DNA of 37,668 nt from an uncultured Eubacteriales bacterium (GTDB lineage Bacteria > Bacillota > Clostridia > Oscillospirales > Acutalibacteraceae): the NCBI GenBank assembly GCA_934444895.1, contig CAKSDA010000003.1, positions 1-37,668 on the forward strand, read 5' to 3'. Below are positions 24,715 to 32,441 of the stretch, piece after piece (within the stretch, counting starts at the first letter, position 1; the number at the start of each line of letters is the position of its first letter). The notes under the pieces were generated by a model. It made no database searches and was not told where the DNA came from. It saw nothing but the letters and a program-made list of their open reading frames with translations. Both the position numbers and the translations under genes were made by a program.

Positions 24715-24814
24715 GCTTTGCCACCTCCCGGTTTAGATATTGTTTTGCCGCATCTTTAAAGAGTGGACACAGACAATAATTTGCACATTTTCAAATTTAA
24801 AAAAAGGATTAAAA

Positions 24815-24840
24815 GCCGACCGTTTTTGCCGACCGTTTTT
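24815..24840. repeat. 13-nt perfect tandem duplication upstream of dnaX
   Basis: GCCGACCGTTTTT occurs twice head to tail (24815-24827 and 24828-24840) in the gap between dnaX and the SRP RNA gene. On the minus strand it reads AAAAACGGTCGGC twice. Its function is unknown. The rest of the gap has no recognisable gene. Confidence 0.8.
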
Positions 24841-24907
24841 AAAGATTCGAAAAATGCAGCCGACTGTCACATGTAGGTATATAGATAATGCATTATTACG
24901 ATGCATA

Positions 24908-24934
24908 TATTTAAAAATCACACCTTCGGGTGTG
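24908..24934 (-). terminator. terminator of the SRP RNA gene
   Basis: On the minus strand CACACC-CGAA-GGTGTG (24934-24919) is a 6-bp GNRA-like-capped hairpin followed by ATTTTTAAA. Its 5' arm uses bases that also close the SRP RNA terminal helix. Confidence 0.7.
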
Positions 24935-25061
24935 TGAACGAACCGATTTACTGCGGCGCATAGGCAAATCCACTTAATGCTGCTCGGTTCCCCGCCTGAC
25001 ATGGTTCATGGCTGCCTATCGCACAGGACCCGCCCGTTCACACGCCCCAAAGTGTGACTTT
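24914..25061 (-). ncRNA. ffs: signal recognition particle RNA (small bacterial type)
   Basis: On the minus strand the conserved SRP domain IV reads CATGTCAGGCGGGG, AACC, GAGCAGCATTAAG: the two internal loops and the tetraloop region bound by Ffh. The flanks pair outward (GGGTCC... and TAGGCAGCC with GGATTTGCCTA), and the ends close through GTGTGAACG/CGTTCACAC (25043-25035 with 24940-24932). The total is about 115-145 nt, so it is the short form without the Alu domain found in Bacillus. It lies just upstream of dnaX, as in many Firmicutes. Exact ends are inferred from the promoter and terminator. Confidence 0.88.
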
Positions 25062-25068
25062 TGTGTAC

Positions 25069-25098
25069 AATATAACCAGATTATTACACTTATTACAA
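25069..25098 (-). promoter_or_regulatory. candidate promoter of the SRP RNA gene
   Basis: On the minus strand TTGTAA (25098-25093) and TATATT (25074-25069) are separated by 18 nt. Initiation near 25061 fits the predicted RNA 5' end. Confidence 0.55.
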
Positions 25099-25172
25099 TA
25101 AAGTTATTATAATATAATTTAACCGTAAATACAATATTATTTTTTGTTTTTTTAAAATTTTTTACGGCAGTA

Positions 25173-25201
25173 TTGTAACATTATTAATAATTTGGTAAAA
25201 T
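25173..25201 (+). promoter_or_regulatory. candidate promoter of the beta-helix/Nudix/RING operon
   Basis: TTGTAA (25173-25178), a 17-nt spacer and TAAAAT (25196-25201). The leader of about 100 nt contains a 14-nt near-perfect tandem duplication (AATAGTTAACCCG/AATAGTTAGCCCG near 25242-25269) and a TAGACT/AGTCTA dyad around it. Confidence 0.5.
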
Positions 25202-25311
25202 GTCTGTGATACTATTACTAAAATGCTAATGACTAGACTCTTAATAGTTAACCCGTAATAGTTAGCCCGCGGAGATTTCGGCTATTGGTAGTCTAAAGTG
25301 GAGGTCTTATA

Positions 25312-25977
25312 ATGTCAGTACCCAAAATAAAAGAATTGTTTGATTTATCAAAAACCATTGCGACGGAACTTTTTAGTGAAAAGGAGTATCCTTTTGAGGT
25401 TCTATCACAAATCGGAGATTTTATAAAAAAACTCGGAGAAAAACTTCCTGAGGAGGAATTTGACAGAATCGGCGAGGATATCTGGATAGCAAAGGATGCC
25501 GTTGTTGCAAAAACAGCGGATATCACCGGACCGTGTATTATAGACAAAAAGGCGGAGATCAGGCACTGCGCGTTTTTAAGAGGCAACACCATTATAGGCA
25601 AAAATGCCGTAGTAGGAAATTCTACCGAGCTTAAAAATGTTGTTTTGTTTGACAATGTTCAGGTGCCGCATTATAATTATGTGGGAGATTCCGTTTTGGG
25701 ATATCGTTCCCATATGGGCGCCGGATCGATAACCTCAAATGTTAAGAGCGACAAAACGCCCGTTGTTATAAAATCCGACGATGAACGCATCGACACCGGC
25801 ATTAAAAAGGTCGGTGCCGTATTGGGCGATTTTGTTGAGATAGGCTGCGGAAGCGTGCTTAATCCGGGAACGGTTATCGGTGCCGAAACGCATGTATATC
25901 CTCTGTCGTCTGTGCGTGGGGTTGTTCCTGCAAAGAGTATTTACAAAAAGGTCGGAGAGATTGTAAAAAAGGTTTAA
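25312..25977 (+). CDS. left-handed beta-helix protein, GlmU C-domain-like
   Basis: The 221-residue protein begins with a short helical region (residues 1-60). Hexapeptide repeats characteristic of left-handed beta-helix acyltransferases follow (IWIAKDAVVAKTADITGPCIID, IIGKNAVVGNSTEL, VEIGCGSVLNPGTVIGAETHVYPL). It resembles the acyltransferase/trimerisation half of GlmU but lacks the N-terminal uridylyltransferase domain. Databases often label this type UDP-N-acetylglucosamine pyrophosphorylase, which the missing domain does not support. It is probably a trimeric sugar-nucleotide-related acetyltransferase of unknown substrate. The ATG follows GTGGAGG at 7 nt. It is first of three closely spaced genes. 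Confidence 0.8.
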   Translation: MSVPKIKELFDLSKTIATELFSEKEYPFEVLSQIGDFIKKLGEKLPEEEFDRIGEDIWIAKDAVVAKTADITGPCIIDKKAEIRHCAFLRGNTIIGKNAVVGNSTELKNVVLFDNVQVPHYNYVGDSVLGYRSHMGAGSITSNVKSDKTPVVIKSDDERIDTGIKKVGAVLGDFVEIGCGSVLNPGTVIGAETHVYPLSSVRGVVPAKSIYKKVGEIVKKV

Positions 25978-25994
25978 TTAAGAGGTTTTTATAA

Positions 25995-26513
25995 ATGGAA
26001 ATGTGGGATGTTTTAAATTCCGAGGGTAAGCCTACCGGGCATACAGTCGAGAGAGGAAAGAACGCAATAAGATCAGGAGATTATCACCTGGTTGTTCATA
26101 TTTGGCCTGTAAACGATTACGGAAGTATTCTTATCCAAAAGCGTTCTAAAAAGAAAAGACTCATGCCGGGCATGTGGGCAGCTACCGGGGGCGGAGTTAT
26201 AACTGGAGAGGATTCCTGTACCGCCGCTGTAAGGGAACTCGGTGAGGAACTTGGAATACATGCAAAAAAGGACGACATGATATTTGTTAAAAGAATTAAA
26301 AGGCGCAATTCTTTTATAGATATATGGTTTATCCGCGTAAACGCGCGTGTTCCGGAACTGAAGCTTCAAAAAAGTGAAGTTGAAAGAGCAAAGTGGGTAA
26401 ACAAGGCTACGCTTATGAACATGATAGCAAGCGGAGAATATCACAATTACGGCGATGAATATTTTAATTGTGTTTTCGGCCAGGTTGCCCTAATGAAGAA
26501 AGAATGTGAATAA
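25995..26513 (+). CDS. Nudix hydrolase
   Basis: The 172-residue protein has a complete Nudix box, G(x5)E(x7)REUxEExGU, seen as GGVITGED...AVRELGEELGI at about residues 65-88. It also has the early MWDVLNSEGKPTGHTVERG typical of the IPP-isomerase-like or YfcD-like Nudix group. That group hydrolyses or isomerises diphosphate-linked compounds; the substrate here cannot be told. It starts 17 nt after the beta-helix gene and ends 5 nt before the RING-type gene. This suggests a shared transcript rather than a proven shared pathway. Confidence 0.9.
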   Translation: MEMWDVLNSEGKPTGHTVERGKNAIRSGDYHLVVHIWPVNDYGSILIQKRSKKKRLMPGMWAATGGGVITGEDSCTAAVRELGEELGIHAKKDDMIFVKRIKRRNSFIDIWFIRVNARVPELKLQKSEVERAKWVNKATLMNMIASGEYHNYGDEYFNCVFGQVALMKKECE

Positions 26514-26518
26514 GACAT

Positions 26519-27541
26519 ATGGGAATATCTGTTGAAGGACAAAAATGTCCGGTATGCAAAGGCTATCTTTTCGATAATGATGATATTGTTTTTTGCCCTG
26601 TTTGCGGTGCTCCTCATCACAGGGAGTGTTACAATTCCATAGGGCATTGCGCTCTTGAGGGAGATCACGGAACCGAAAGGCAGTTCAATCTGTCTGATTT
26701 GAACAAAACCGATGATGAGGACAAAATGAGCGAGCCGCCCAAAACCGCCGAAGATGAAACACCTGCGGATTTATCAGGTGAAAACCCATCCGGAGTCGGC
26801 GAAAACCCGGGAATGAAAGAGGGATTCACCGTTTGCGGCAACTGCGGGAAGACATATAGCGCAAAAGAGGATAAATGCCCAAATTGCGGATCGGAAAATC
26901 GGTTGGTTGTGAATGCCTTTGGTATGCCGGTCGCCATTGATCCCTTGGGAGGGGTTAAAAAGACTGACGAAACCGACGGAATAACTGCGGAAGAGTACAT
27001 GAATTATGTAAGGGTAAACACCCAAAGATATGTACCTAAATTTTTCAGCTTAAAAAAGAAAAATAAGCTTTCGTGGAACTGGGGAGGTTTCATTTTTCCG
27101 CATGTTTGGTTTTTCTACAGAAAAATGTACTATCCCGGAATAATGTTTGCAATTTTAACGGTAGTAGCCAGCGGACTATCGGCAGCGTTTCTGCTCACAT
27201 CCGCCAACATTCCGCAGGAAGTGCTTGCAGGCAGTTATTCAACCATGGCAAACTATATTATGGACAATTTAAACAATATAAATATGACGCCGCTTATTAT
27301 TTCCTCCGTGGGGTGGCTGCTTGGAGTGGCAATTAGAATCGTCGCGGCCCTTTTCGGAGATTATATGTATAAGCGAAGCGCCGAATCAGCTATAAACTCT
27401 GTAAGAGAAAAAGCCGATGAGGATTATGACATGAAGCAATATGCATACGAGTTGCAAAAAAAAGGCGGCGTTGACCTTGCAATGGGCCTTTTAGGTCTGT
27501 TTATTGTAAGGTTTGGAACATATTTTTTGTATATGATATAA
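26519..27541 (+). CDS. Prok-RING and zinc-ribbon membrane protein (DUF2628-like)
   Basis: The 340-residue protein has three parts. Residues 8-50 form a bacterial RING-type treble clef (CPVC, then VFCPVCGAPHHREC and HCALEGDH). After an acidic, Pro-rich linker, residues 106-125 form a zinc ribbon (CGNCGKTYSAKEDKCPNCGS). From about 180 on, a membrane domain with about three to four hydrophobic segments begins at NWGGFIFPHVWFFYRKMY, the DUF2628 signature. The ribosome binding site is weak, so coupling with the Nudix gene is likely. Prok-RING domains with DUF2628 are known in Firmicutes, but their function is not established. No ubiquitin-like, E1 or E2 gene is nearby. Confidence 0.82.
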   Translation: MGISVEGQKCPVCKGYLFDNDDIVFCPVCGAPHHRECYNSIGHCALEGDHGTERQFNLSDLNKTDDEDKMSEPPKTAEDETPADLSGENPSGVGENPGMKEGFTVCGNCGKTYSAKEDKCPNCGSENRLVVNAFGMPVAIDPLGGVKKTDETDGITAEEYMNYVRVNTQRYVPKFFSLKKKNKLSWNWGGFIFPHVWFFYRKMYYPGIMFAILTVVASGLSAAFLLTSANIPQEVLAGSYSTMANYIMDNLNNINMTPLIISSVGWLLGVAIRIVAALFGDYMYKRSAESAINSVREKADEDYDMKQYAYELQKKGGVDLAMGLLGLFIVRFGTYFLYMI

Positions 27542-27581
27542 AGAGTTAAGTCTGCAGAATAAGAAAAACAAACATTTTAGG

Positions 27582-27649
27582 TGTTGCTCCGGGTAGCGAG
27601 TAACTGCTAAATAAACGGCAATTTGTCTTTATTATAGGTTGCAACACAA
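27582..27649 (+). repeat. 67-68-nt dispersed repeat, copy B
   Basis: Starts TGTTGC and ends TATAGGTTGCAACACAA, 32 nt before galU. The right 18 nt match copy A (11602-11668) almost exactly, while the interior has diverged. The ends GTGTTGC/GCAACAC are inverted repeats. Confidence 0.5.
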
Positions 27650-27680
27650 TGTAAACAATAAATATTAGGAGGAATTATTT

Positions 27681-28550
27681 ATGAAAATCAAAAAGGCGGT
27701 TATTCCGGCAGCAGGACTCGGAACCAGAGTTTTACCGGCGTCAAAGGCTATTCCGAAGGAAATGTTGCCTATAGTTGACAAACCGGCAATACAGTACATA
27801 GTTGAGGAAGCGGTAAAGTCCGGAATTACCGATATACTTATTATAACAAACAGAGGAAAAGGCGCTATAGAAGATCATTTTGATCATTCTTTTGAGCTTG
27901 AGACAATGCTGAACAAAAAGGGCAAAACGGAAGTTGAAGAACAACTGGGAGAAATTGCGTCGCTTGCAAATATATTCTTCATTCGCCAGAAAGAAACAAA
28001 GGGTCTCGGCCATGCAGTTTTGTGCGCAGAGGAGTTTATCGGAAACGATCCCTTTGCCGTGCTTTACGGGGATGATGTTATAATAGGTGAAGATCCGGCA
28101 ATCGGTCAGCTTTGCCGCGCTTACGAAAAGTATTCAAAGAGCGTTGTCGGAATAAAGGAAGTAACAAAGGAACAGATTGTTAGATACAGTTCGCTTAAGG
28201 TTTCTGAAAAGGAAGACCGCATTTTCGATGTAAGCGATATGGTTGAGAAACCGGCTCCGGACGAAATTTTGTCACTTTATTCGGTGCTCGGAAGATGTGT
28301 TCTTACCCCGGATATATTTGATATTTTAAGAAATACCCCTAACGGAGCAGGCGGTGAGCTTCAGCTTACCGACGCAATGAAAACAATGGCTCGCACCAAG
28401 GGTATGACCGGTGTTGACTTTACCGGCACCAGATATGATATGGGCAACAAATTCGGTATTCTAAAGGCAAATATCGAGGTTGGACTGAATCATCCGGAGG
28501 TTAAGGATGAACTCAAAGAATATATTAAGGATTTAGCCGGAAGACTGTAA
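27681..28550 (+). CDS. galU: UTP-glucose-1-phosphate uridylyltransferase
   Basis: This enzyme makes UDP-glucose from UTP and glucose-1-phosphate for cell-envelope and exopolysaccharide synthesis. The 289-residue protein has the nucleotidyltransferase motif GLGTRVLPASKAIPKEMLPIVDKPA near the N-terminus (quoted in part: GTRVLPASKAIPKEML). It also has the substrate-binding VLYGDDVI, VEKPAPDEILS and GGELQLTDAM. The length is typical of GalU. A strong TAGGAGG precedes the ATG. Its stop overlaps the start of the next gene (TAATG). Confidence 0.95.
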   Translation: MKIKKAVIPAAGLGTRVLPASKAIPKEMLPIVDKPAIQYIVEEAVKSGITDILIITNRGKGAIEDHFDHSFELETMLNKKGKTEVEEQLGEIASLANIFFIRQKETKGLGHAVLCAEEFIGNDPFAVLYGDDVIIGEDPAIGQLCRAYEKYSKSVVGIKEVTKEQIVRYSSLKVSEKEDRIFDVSDMVEKPAPDEILSLYSVLGRCVLTPDIFDILRNTPNGAGGELQLTDAMKTMARTKGMTGVDFTGTRYDMGNKFGILKANIEVGLNHPEVKDELKEYIKDLAGRL

Positions 28551-29242
28551 TGTATAAATATCTTTTGTTTGATATCGATGATACTCTGCTTGATTTTAAA
28601 AAATGTGAAGCGCATGCTATTCGGCAGGTTTTTTATGAATACGGGGTTGAAGATTCCGACAGCAATGTGGCCCTTTATTCGGATATTAACGATAATTTTT
28701 GGAAGCGTTTTGAACGCGGAGAAATAGAAAGAAACGAGATATTCGAAGGGCGTTTTATAGAACTCAAAAATCGCCTGGGGCTTGATATTGATACATATGA
28801 AGTACATAATAGGTATTTCGAGTGCCTTTCAAGTTTTAGTTTTACGGTTGACGGCGCCGAGAAGTTGCTCTGCAACCTTCAGGGCAAATATATTGTTTGC
28901 GCTATTACAAACGGAGCCACAATCACCCAAAAGGCTAGAATTAAGAGTTCAGGCATTAAGAAGTATTTTAACGGCGGAATATACATATCCGAGGAAATAG
29001 GACTGCAAAAACCGCAAAAAGAGTATTTTGAATATGTCTTAAAAAAACTGGGATCCCCTGATAAGGATCAGGTTCTGGTTATCGGAGATTCTCCAAGCAG
29101 CGATATTTTAGGAGCCAAAAACGCCGGAATAGACTGCTGCCAGGTTGATATAAGGAATACCGGTATTTGCACAAACCCGGAACCTGAATATTATGTTAAA
29201 AAGCTTTCGGAAATTCCTAAAACCTGCGGCCTTATAAATTAG
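28550..29242 (+). CDS. YjjG-like HAD-family nucleotidase
   Basis: The 230-residue HAD hydrolase has all four motifs: DIDDTLLDF (nucleophile and acid/base aspartates), CAITNGAT, the Lys in LQKPQKEYF, and GDSPSSDILGAKNAGID. The helical C1 cap follows motif I. The pattern matches the YjjG/noncanonical pyrimidine nucleotidase group, which dephosphorylates nucleotides including modified ones. The true substrate is not provable from sequence. It is translationally coupled to galU by a one-base overlap. A perfect terminator lies 125 nt downstream. Confidence 0.88.
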   Translation: MYKYLLFDIDDTLLDFKKCEAHAIRQVFYEYGVEDSDSNVALYSDINDNFWKRFERGEIERNEIFEGRFIELKNRLGLDIDTYEVHNRYFECLSSFSFTVDGAEKLLCNLQGKYIVCAITNGATITQKARIKSSGIKKYFNGGIYISEEIGLQKPQKEYFEYVLKKLGSPDKDQVLVIGDSPSSDILGAKNAGIDCCQVDIRNTGICTNPEPEYYVKKLSEIPKTCGLIN

Positions 29243-29716
29243 TTAATATATAGAATATGCAGTTAAAATCACAGTAAAAGTATTAAGGTAGCTTAAATAT
29301 TTTCAAATTGATATTTTCATTTAAATACCTTATAAAAGCCAAAAAATAAAAGCCAAAAACTTTAACAAGCCGGACGAAAATACTTTCGTCCGGCTTTATT
29401 TTTCTTTGTCTGTTATATTTTATCGGAATATATTTGTTGCTTTTTAATAAACACTGTCAATAAAAACTGTTAATAAATGCTGTCAATATAAGTACCGTCA
29501 ATATAAGAATTAAGGGCATCTGCATAGCAACACTAATGTAATTATGTGTTCCAAAGTATGCATGTATTTCAAAATTGACCGCTTCGGACTGCCATAAAGC
29601 TCACCGAGGTAATTGAATATTATAAAAATCACAAATGAGCAAAAACGAGAAAAACGGAGCAAAACTTAGAAAAAACGAGATTGTGAATTGTAAATTAAAA
29701 AATTTTAAAAAAGGTG
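29243..29716 (+). other. intergenic region between HAD gene and rplM
   Basis: After the terminator at 29367-29396 no gene is supported. The stretch 29446-29507 is a degenerate tandem repeat of about four 13-15-nt units ending CTGTCAAT, CTGTTAAT, CTGTCAAT and CCGTCAAT. A later segment (29640-29690) is a purine-rich, weakly periodic run of GAGCAAAA and ACGAGAAAAA. I see no L13-type leader RNA fold. Confidence 0.45.
29367..29405 (+). terminator. terminator of galU-HAD operon
   Basis: A perfect 13-bp stem (29367-29379 with 29384-29396, loop ATAC) is followed by TATTTTTCTTT. Confidence 0.88.
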
Positions 29717-29745
29717 TTGACAGTAGGAAATTTATATGTTATTAT
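29717..29745 (+). promoter_or_regulatory. sigma-A promoter of rplM-rpsI
   Basis: TTGACA (29717-29722), a 17-nt spacer and TATTAT (29740-29745). The start near 29752 leaves only about 29 nt of leader before rplM. Confidence 0.8.
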
Positions 29746-29780
29746 AGTCAAGCTTTAAAAAATATGTTGGAGGAATAAGT

Positions 29781-30209
29781 ATGTCTACTTATATGGCAAA
29801 ACCGGCCGAAGTACAACGCAAGTGGTACATTATCGACGCAGCCGGAAAACCCCTTGGACGCGTAGCTGTAAAAGCGGCAGACCTTTTAAGAGGAAAGGTT
29901 AAACCGGAATTTACACCGCATGTTGATTGTGGGGATCATGTTATTATTATAAATGCACAGCAGGCTGTTTTGACAGGCAAAAAACTTGAAAAGAAGTTTC
30001 ATCGCCATCATACGGGATACATCGGTGGCTTAAAGGAAGTTAATTACAAGACTCTTATGGCTGAAAAGCCCGAGCTTGCAATGACCCTCGCAGTTAAGGG
30101 AATGGTTCCCGACACAACAATCGGCCGCAAGGCTCTCACAAGGCTTCGTGTTTACAGTGGCGCAGAGCATAATCATGCCGCTCAGAAACCTGAAGTTTTG
30201 GAATTTTAG
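29781..30209 (+). CDS. rplM: 50S ribosomal protein L13
   Basis: This 142-residue protein of the large subunit has the conserved KWYIIDAAGKPLGRVA N-terminus and LLRGKVKPEFTPHVDCGDHVIIINA. The GKKLEKKFHRHHTGYIGG motif and GMVPDTTIGRKALTRLRVY near the C-terminus complete the match. It has a strong TTGGAGG site 9 nt before the ATG. It is the first gene of the universal rplM-rpsI pair. Confidence 0.98.
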   Translation: MSTYMAKPAEVQRKWYIIDAAGKPLGRVAVKAADLLRGKVKPEFTPHVDCGDHVIIINAQQAVLTGKKLEKKFHRHHTGYIGGLKEVNYKTLMAEKPELAMTLAVKGMVPDTTIGRKALTRLRVYSGAEHNHAAQKPEVLEF

Positions 30210-30229
30210 TTAGGGGGGAATTGTAAGTT

Positions 30230-30628
30230 ATGTATGAAGGAAAACCATATTTTTACGGTACAGGCAGAAGAAAAAGTTCTGTTGCACGCGTTCGCGTTTA
30301 CAGCGGAACAGGGAAAATCACTATCAATGATCGTGATATAGATGATTATTTTGGTCTTGAAACATTAAAACTTATTGTTCGCCAGCCTTTAGGCTTAACT
30401 GCAACAGAAGGCAAATTCGATATAGTTTGCCGCGTTGCCGGCGGTGGTGTTACCGGCCAGGCTGGAGCTATTCGCCACGGCCTTTCCCGCGCACTTTTAC
30501 AGTTCGATGAAGAGCTTAGACCTACACTTAAAAAAGCCGGTCTTCTCACTCGTGATCCGAGAATGAAAGAACGTAAAAAATACGGTCTCAAAGGCGCTCG
30601 CCGTGCACCTCAGTTCTCAAAGAGATAA
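30230..30628 (+). CDS. rpsI: 30S ribosomal protein S9
   Basis: This 132-residue small-subunit protein has the signature FYGTGRRKSSVARVRVYSG at the N-terminus, GGGVTGQAGAIRHGLSRAL in the middle, and the RDPRMKERKKYGLKGARRAPQFSKR tail. The terminal Ser-Lys-Arg reaches the P-site tRNA. It lies 20 nt after rplM behind AGGGGGGAA. Confidence 0.98.
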   Translation: MYEGKPYFYGTGRRKSSVARVRVYSGTGKITINDRDIDDYFGLETLKLIVRQPLGLTATEGKFDIVCRVAGGGVTGQAGAIRHGLSRALLQFDEELRPTLKKAGLLTRDPRMKERKKYGLKGARRAPQFSKR

Positions 30629-30651
30629 TTTCGGCGTATATATTTGTTTAT

Positions 30652-30681
30652 TACCCGCAGGCCGAAACCTGCGGGTATTTT
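30652..30681 (+). terminator. terminator of rplM-rpsI
   Basis: A 10-bp stem (TACCCGCAGG, 30652-30661, with 30668-30677) and a 6-nt loop are followed by TTTTAC. The U-tract is short. Confidence 0.75.
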
Positions 30682-30685
30682 ACGG

Positions 30686-30774
30686 TAGGTTACTTATTTT
30701 CGAATACCGTTACGGTTTTGTTCGCCGCCTTTTAGATTGCGGCTTTGCGTTCATTCTTGCAAGGCGTCAGCCTA
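30686..30774 (+). repeat. dispersed TAGG...CCTA repeat, copy 2
   Basis: An 89-nt element bounded by TAGGT and GCCTA. The core ACCGTTACGGTTTT, then CGCCGCCTTTT, GGCTTTGCGTT and TTGCAAGGCGT matches copy 1 (1956-2060, opposite strand) in order and spacing. It lies between the rpsI terminator and the FAD dehydrogenase gene. Confidence 0.65.
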
Positions 30775-30803
30775 ACTATTAATTTTTAAATAAAGAAGGT
30801 TTT

Positions 30804-32213
30804 ATGATGAAAAGGGATATTGTAATAATCGGAGCAGGCCCGGCGGGAATTTTTACAACACTTGAACTTCTTCGCAAGGGCTATAAGGGCAGCGTCCTTA
30901 TAGTTGAAAAGGGTGTGGCCGTGGAAAACAGAAAATGCCCTAAAAGCAAAACAAAACAGTGCGTAAGCTGCAAGCCCTATTGTCATATTACTACGGGATT
31001 TTCCGGTGCAGGGGCTTTTTCCGACGGCAAACTTTCGCTCAGCTATGAGGTCGGAGGCGATCTGCCTTCTCTTATTGGCGAAAATTTTGCGCAAGATCTT
31101 ATTGACTATACAGACAAAATTTATCTTGAATTCGGTGCAGATACACATATTGAAGGTATAAACATGTCCGAAGAGGTAAAGGATATACGCAAGAGGGCCA
31201 TTCAAGCCGGTCTTAAGCTTGTAGATTGTCCTATTCGCCACCTCGGCACTGAAAAAGCACAGGACATTTATTACGCAATAGAGCAGCATCTTTTAAAATC
31301 CGGCGTTGAAATAATGTTCGGATATGAATGTTACGATCTTGTTTTGAAGGACGGCGTATGCACCGGAGTTCAGCTTAAAAAGGGCAACGAAACTCTTGTT
31401 GTGGAAGCCGGAAGAACAATAGTCGCTACCGGACGCAGGGGTGCGGATTGGTTTGAAGGAATTTGCGCGGAACATTCTATTGCACACCAGCCGGGAACGG
31501 TTGACATCGGCGTTCGCGTTGAGGTAAGAGATGAAGTAATGGAAAAGGTAAATAAAGTTTTGTATGAATCAAAACTTATAGGTTACCCAAAGCCGTTTAA
31601 AAACAAGGTAAGAACCTTTTGCCAAAATCCCGGAGGATTTGTAAGCCAGGAAAATTACGATAATGATTTGGCGGTAGTAAACGGACATTCCTACAAAGAG
31701 CTTAAAAGCGGAAATACCAATGTTGCCATATTGTGCTCGCACAATTTCAATCATCCTTTTAATCAACCTATATCATACGCTCAAAAGGTCGGAGAGCTTA
31801 CTAACATGTTAGGCGCCGGGCACATTTTGGTTCAGCGTTTCGGAGATATTCTTGACGGAAAGCGCACATGGCCAAAGGAATTGGCTCAGTCAAACATCCG
31901 GCCTACCCTTACCGACGCAGTTGCAGGAGATATTACAGCCGCAATGCCATACAGAGCAATGATAAATATTATAAACTTCATTCAGGCGGTGGATCATGTG
32001 GTTCCCGGATTTGCTTCGATTGAAACATTACTTTATTCACCGGAATTGAAATTTTACAGCAATCGTGTTAAAATGGATGAGAACCTTAACACCAACATAA
32101 AGGGACTTCACTGCCTGGGCGATTCAAGTGGATGGACAAGAGGTCTTATGATGGCATCCGTAATGGGTGTTCTTATGGGTAGAAAGATATCCGAAGAAGA
32201 GGCAGTACAGTAG
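30804..32213 (+). CDS. FAD-dependent dehydrogenase / NAD(P)-FAD oxidoreductase
   Basis: The 469-residue flavoprotein has an N-terminal dinucleotide-binding motif IIGAGPAGIFTTLEL. The cysteine-containing KCPKSKTKQCVSCKPYC and FSGAGAFSDGKLSL segments follow, with an internal TIVATGRRGADWF and the C-terminal FAD-binding GLHCLGDSSGWTRGLM. This combination is typical of the COG2509-type uncharacterised FAD-dependent dehydrogenase family common in Clostridia. The physiological substrate is unknown. Two ATGs are adjacent (30804 and 30807); the spacing from GAAGG favours the second slightly. It stands alone between two repeat-bearing gaps. Confidence 0.88.
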   Translation: MMKRDIVIIGAGPAGIFTTLELLRKGYKGSVLIVEKGVAVENRKCPKSKTKQCVSCKPYCHITTGFSGAGAFSDGKLSLSYEVGGDLPSLIGENFAQDLIDYTDKIYLEFGADTHIEGINMSEEVKDIRKRAIQAGLKLVDCPIRHLGTEKAQDIYYAIEQHLLKSGVEIMFGYECYDLVLKDGVCTGVQLKKGNETLVVEAGRTIVATGRRGADWFEGICAEHSIAHQPGTVDIGVRVEVRDEVMEKVNKVLYESKLIGYPKPFKNKVRTFCQNPGGFVSQENYDNDLAVVNGHSYKELKSGNTNVAILCSHNFNHPFNQPISYAQKVGELTNMLGAGHILVQRFGDILDGKRTWPKELAQSNIRPTLTDAVAGDITAAMPYRAMINIINFIQAVDHVVPGFASIETLLYSPELKFYSNRVKMDENLNTNIKGLHCLGDSSGWTRGLMMASVMGVLMGRKISEEEAVQ

Positions 32214-32441
32214 TAATATTGCATCTGTAATATTCATTTTAAAAGTGGGGTTTTGTTTATTTTAAGCGCCGGATTTTATTACAACCAAAGTCGGTCCGGG
32301 GGCTTGCAATAAATTGTCACTATCGGTCTTAGGCGGACGAAGCCGAAGAGAAACTGCATGGTATTCGACCGCTGTATTTAAGAAACTCACGGCAGTTATA
32401 ACTTGTCCGAGTTCCTGTTTATTGTGAATTGGGAGAGTAAT

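Noticed and set aside
29746..29780. Ribosomal L13 leader RNA before rplM
   Set aside because: The promoter leaves only about 29 nt of leader, too short for the known structured leader, and no dyad is present.
32290..32400. Further repeat copy or structured RNA upstream of the SGNH lipoprotein
   Set aside because: It contains TTAGGCGGACGAAGCCGA but neither a matching right end nor a convincing fold.
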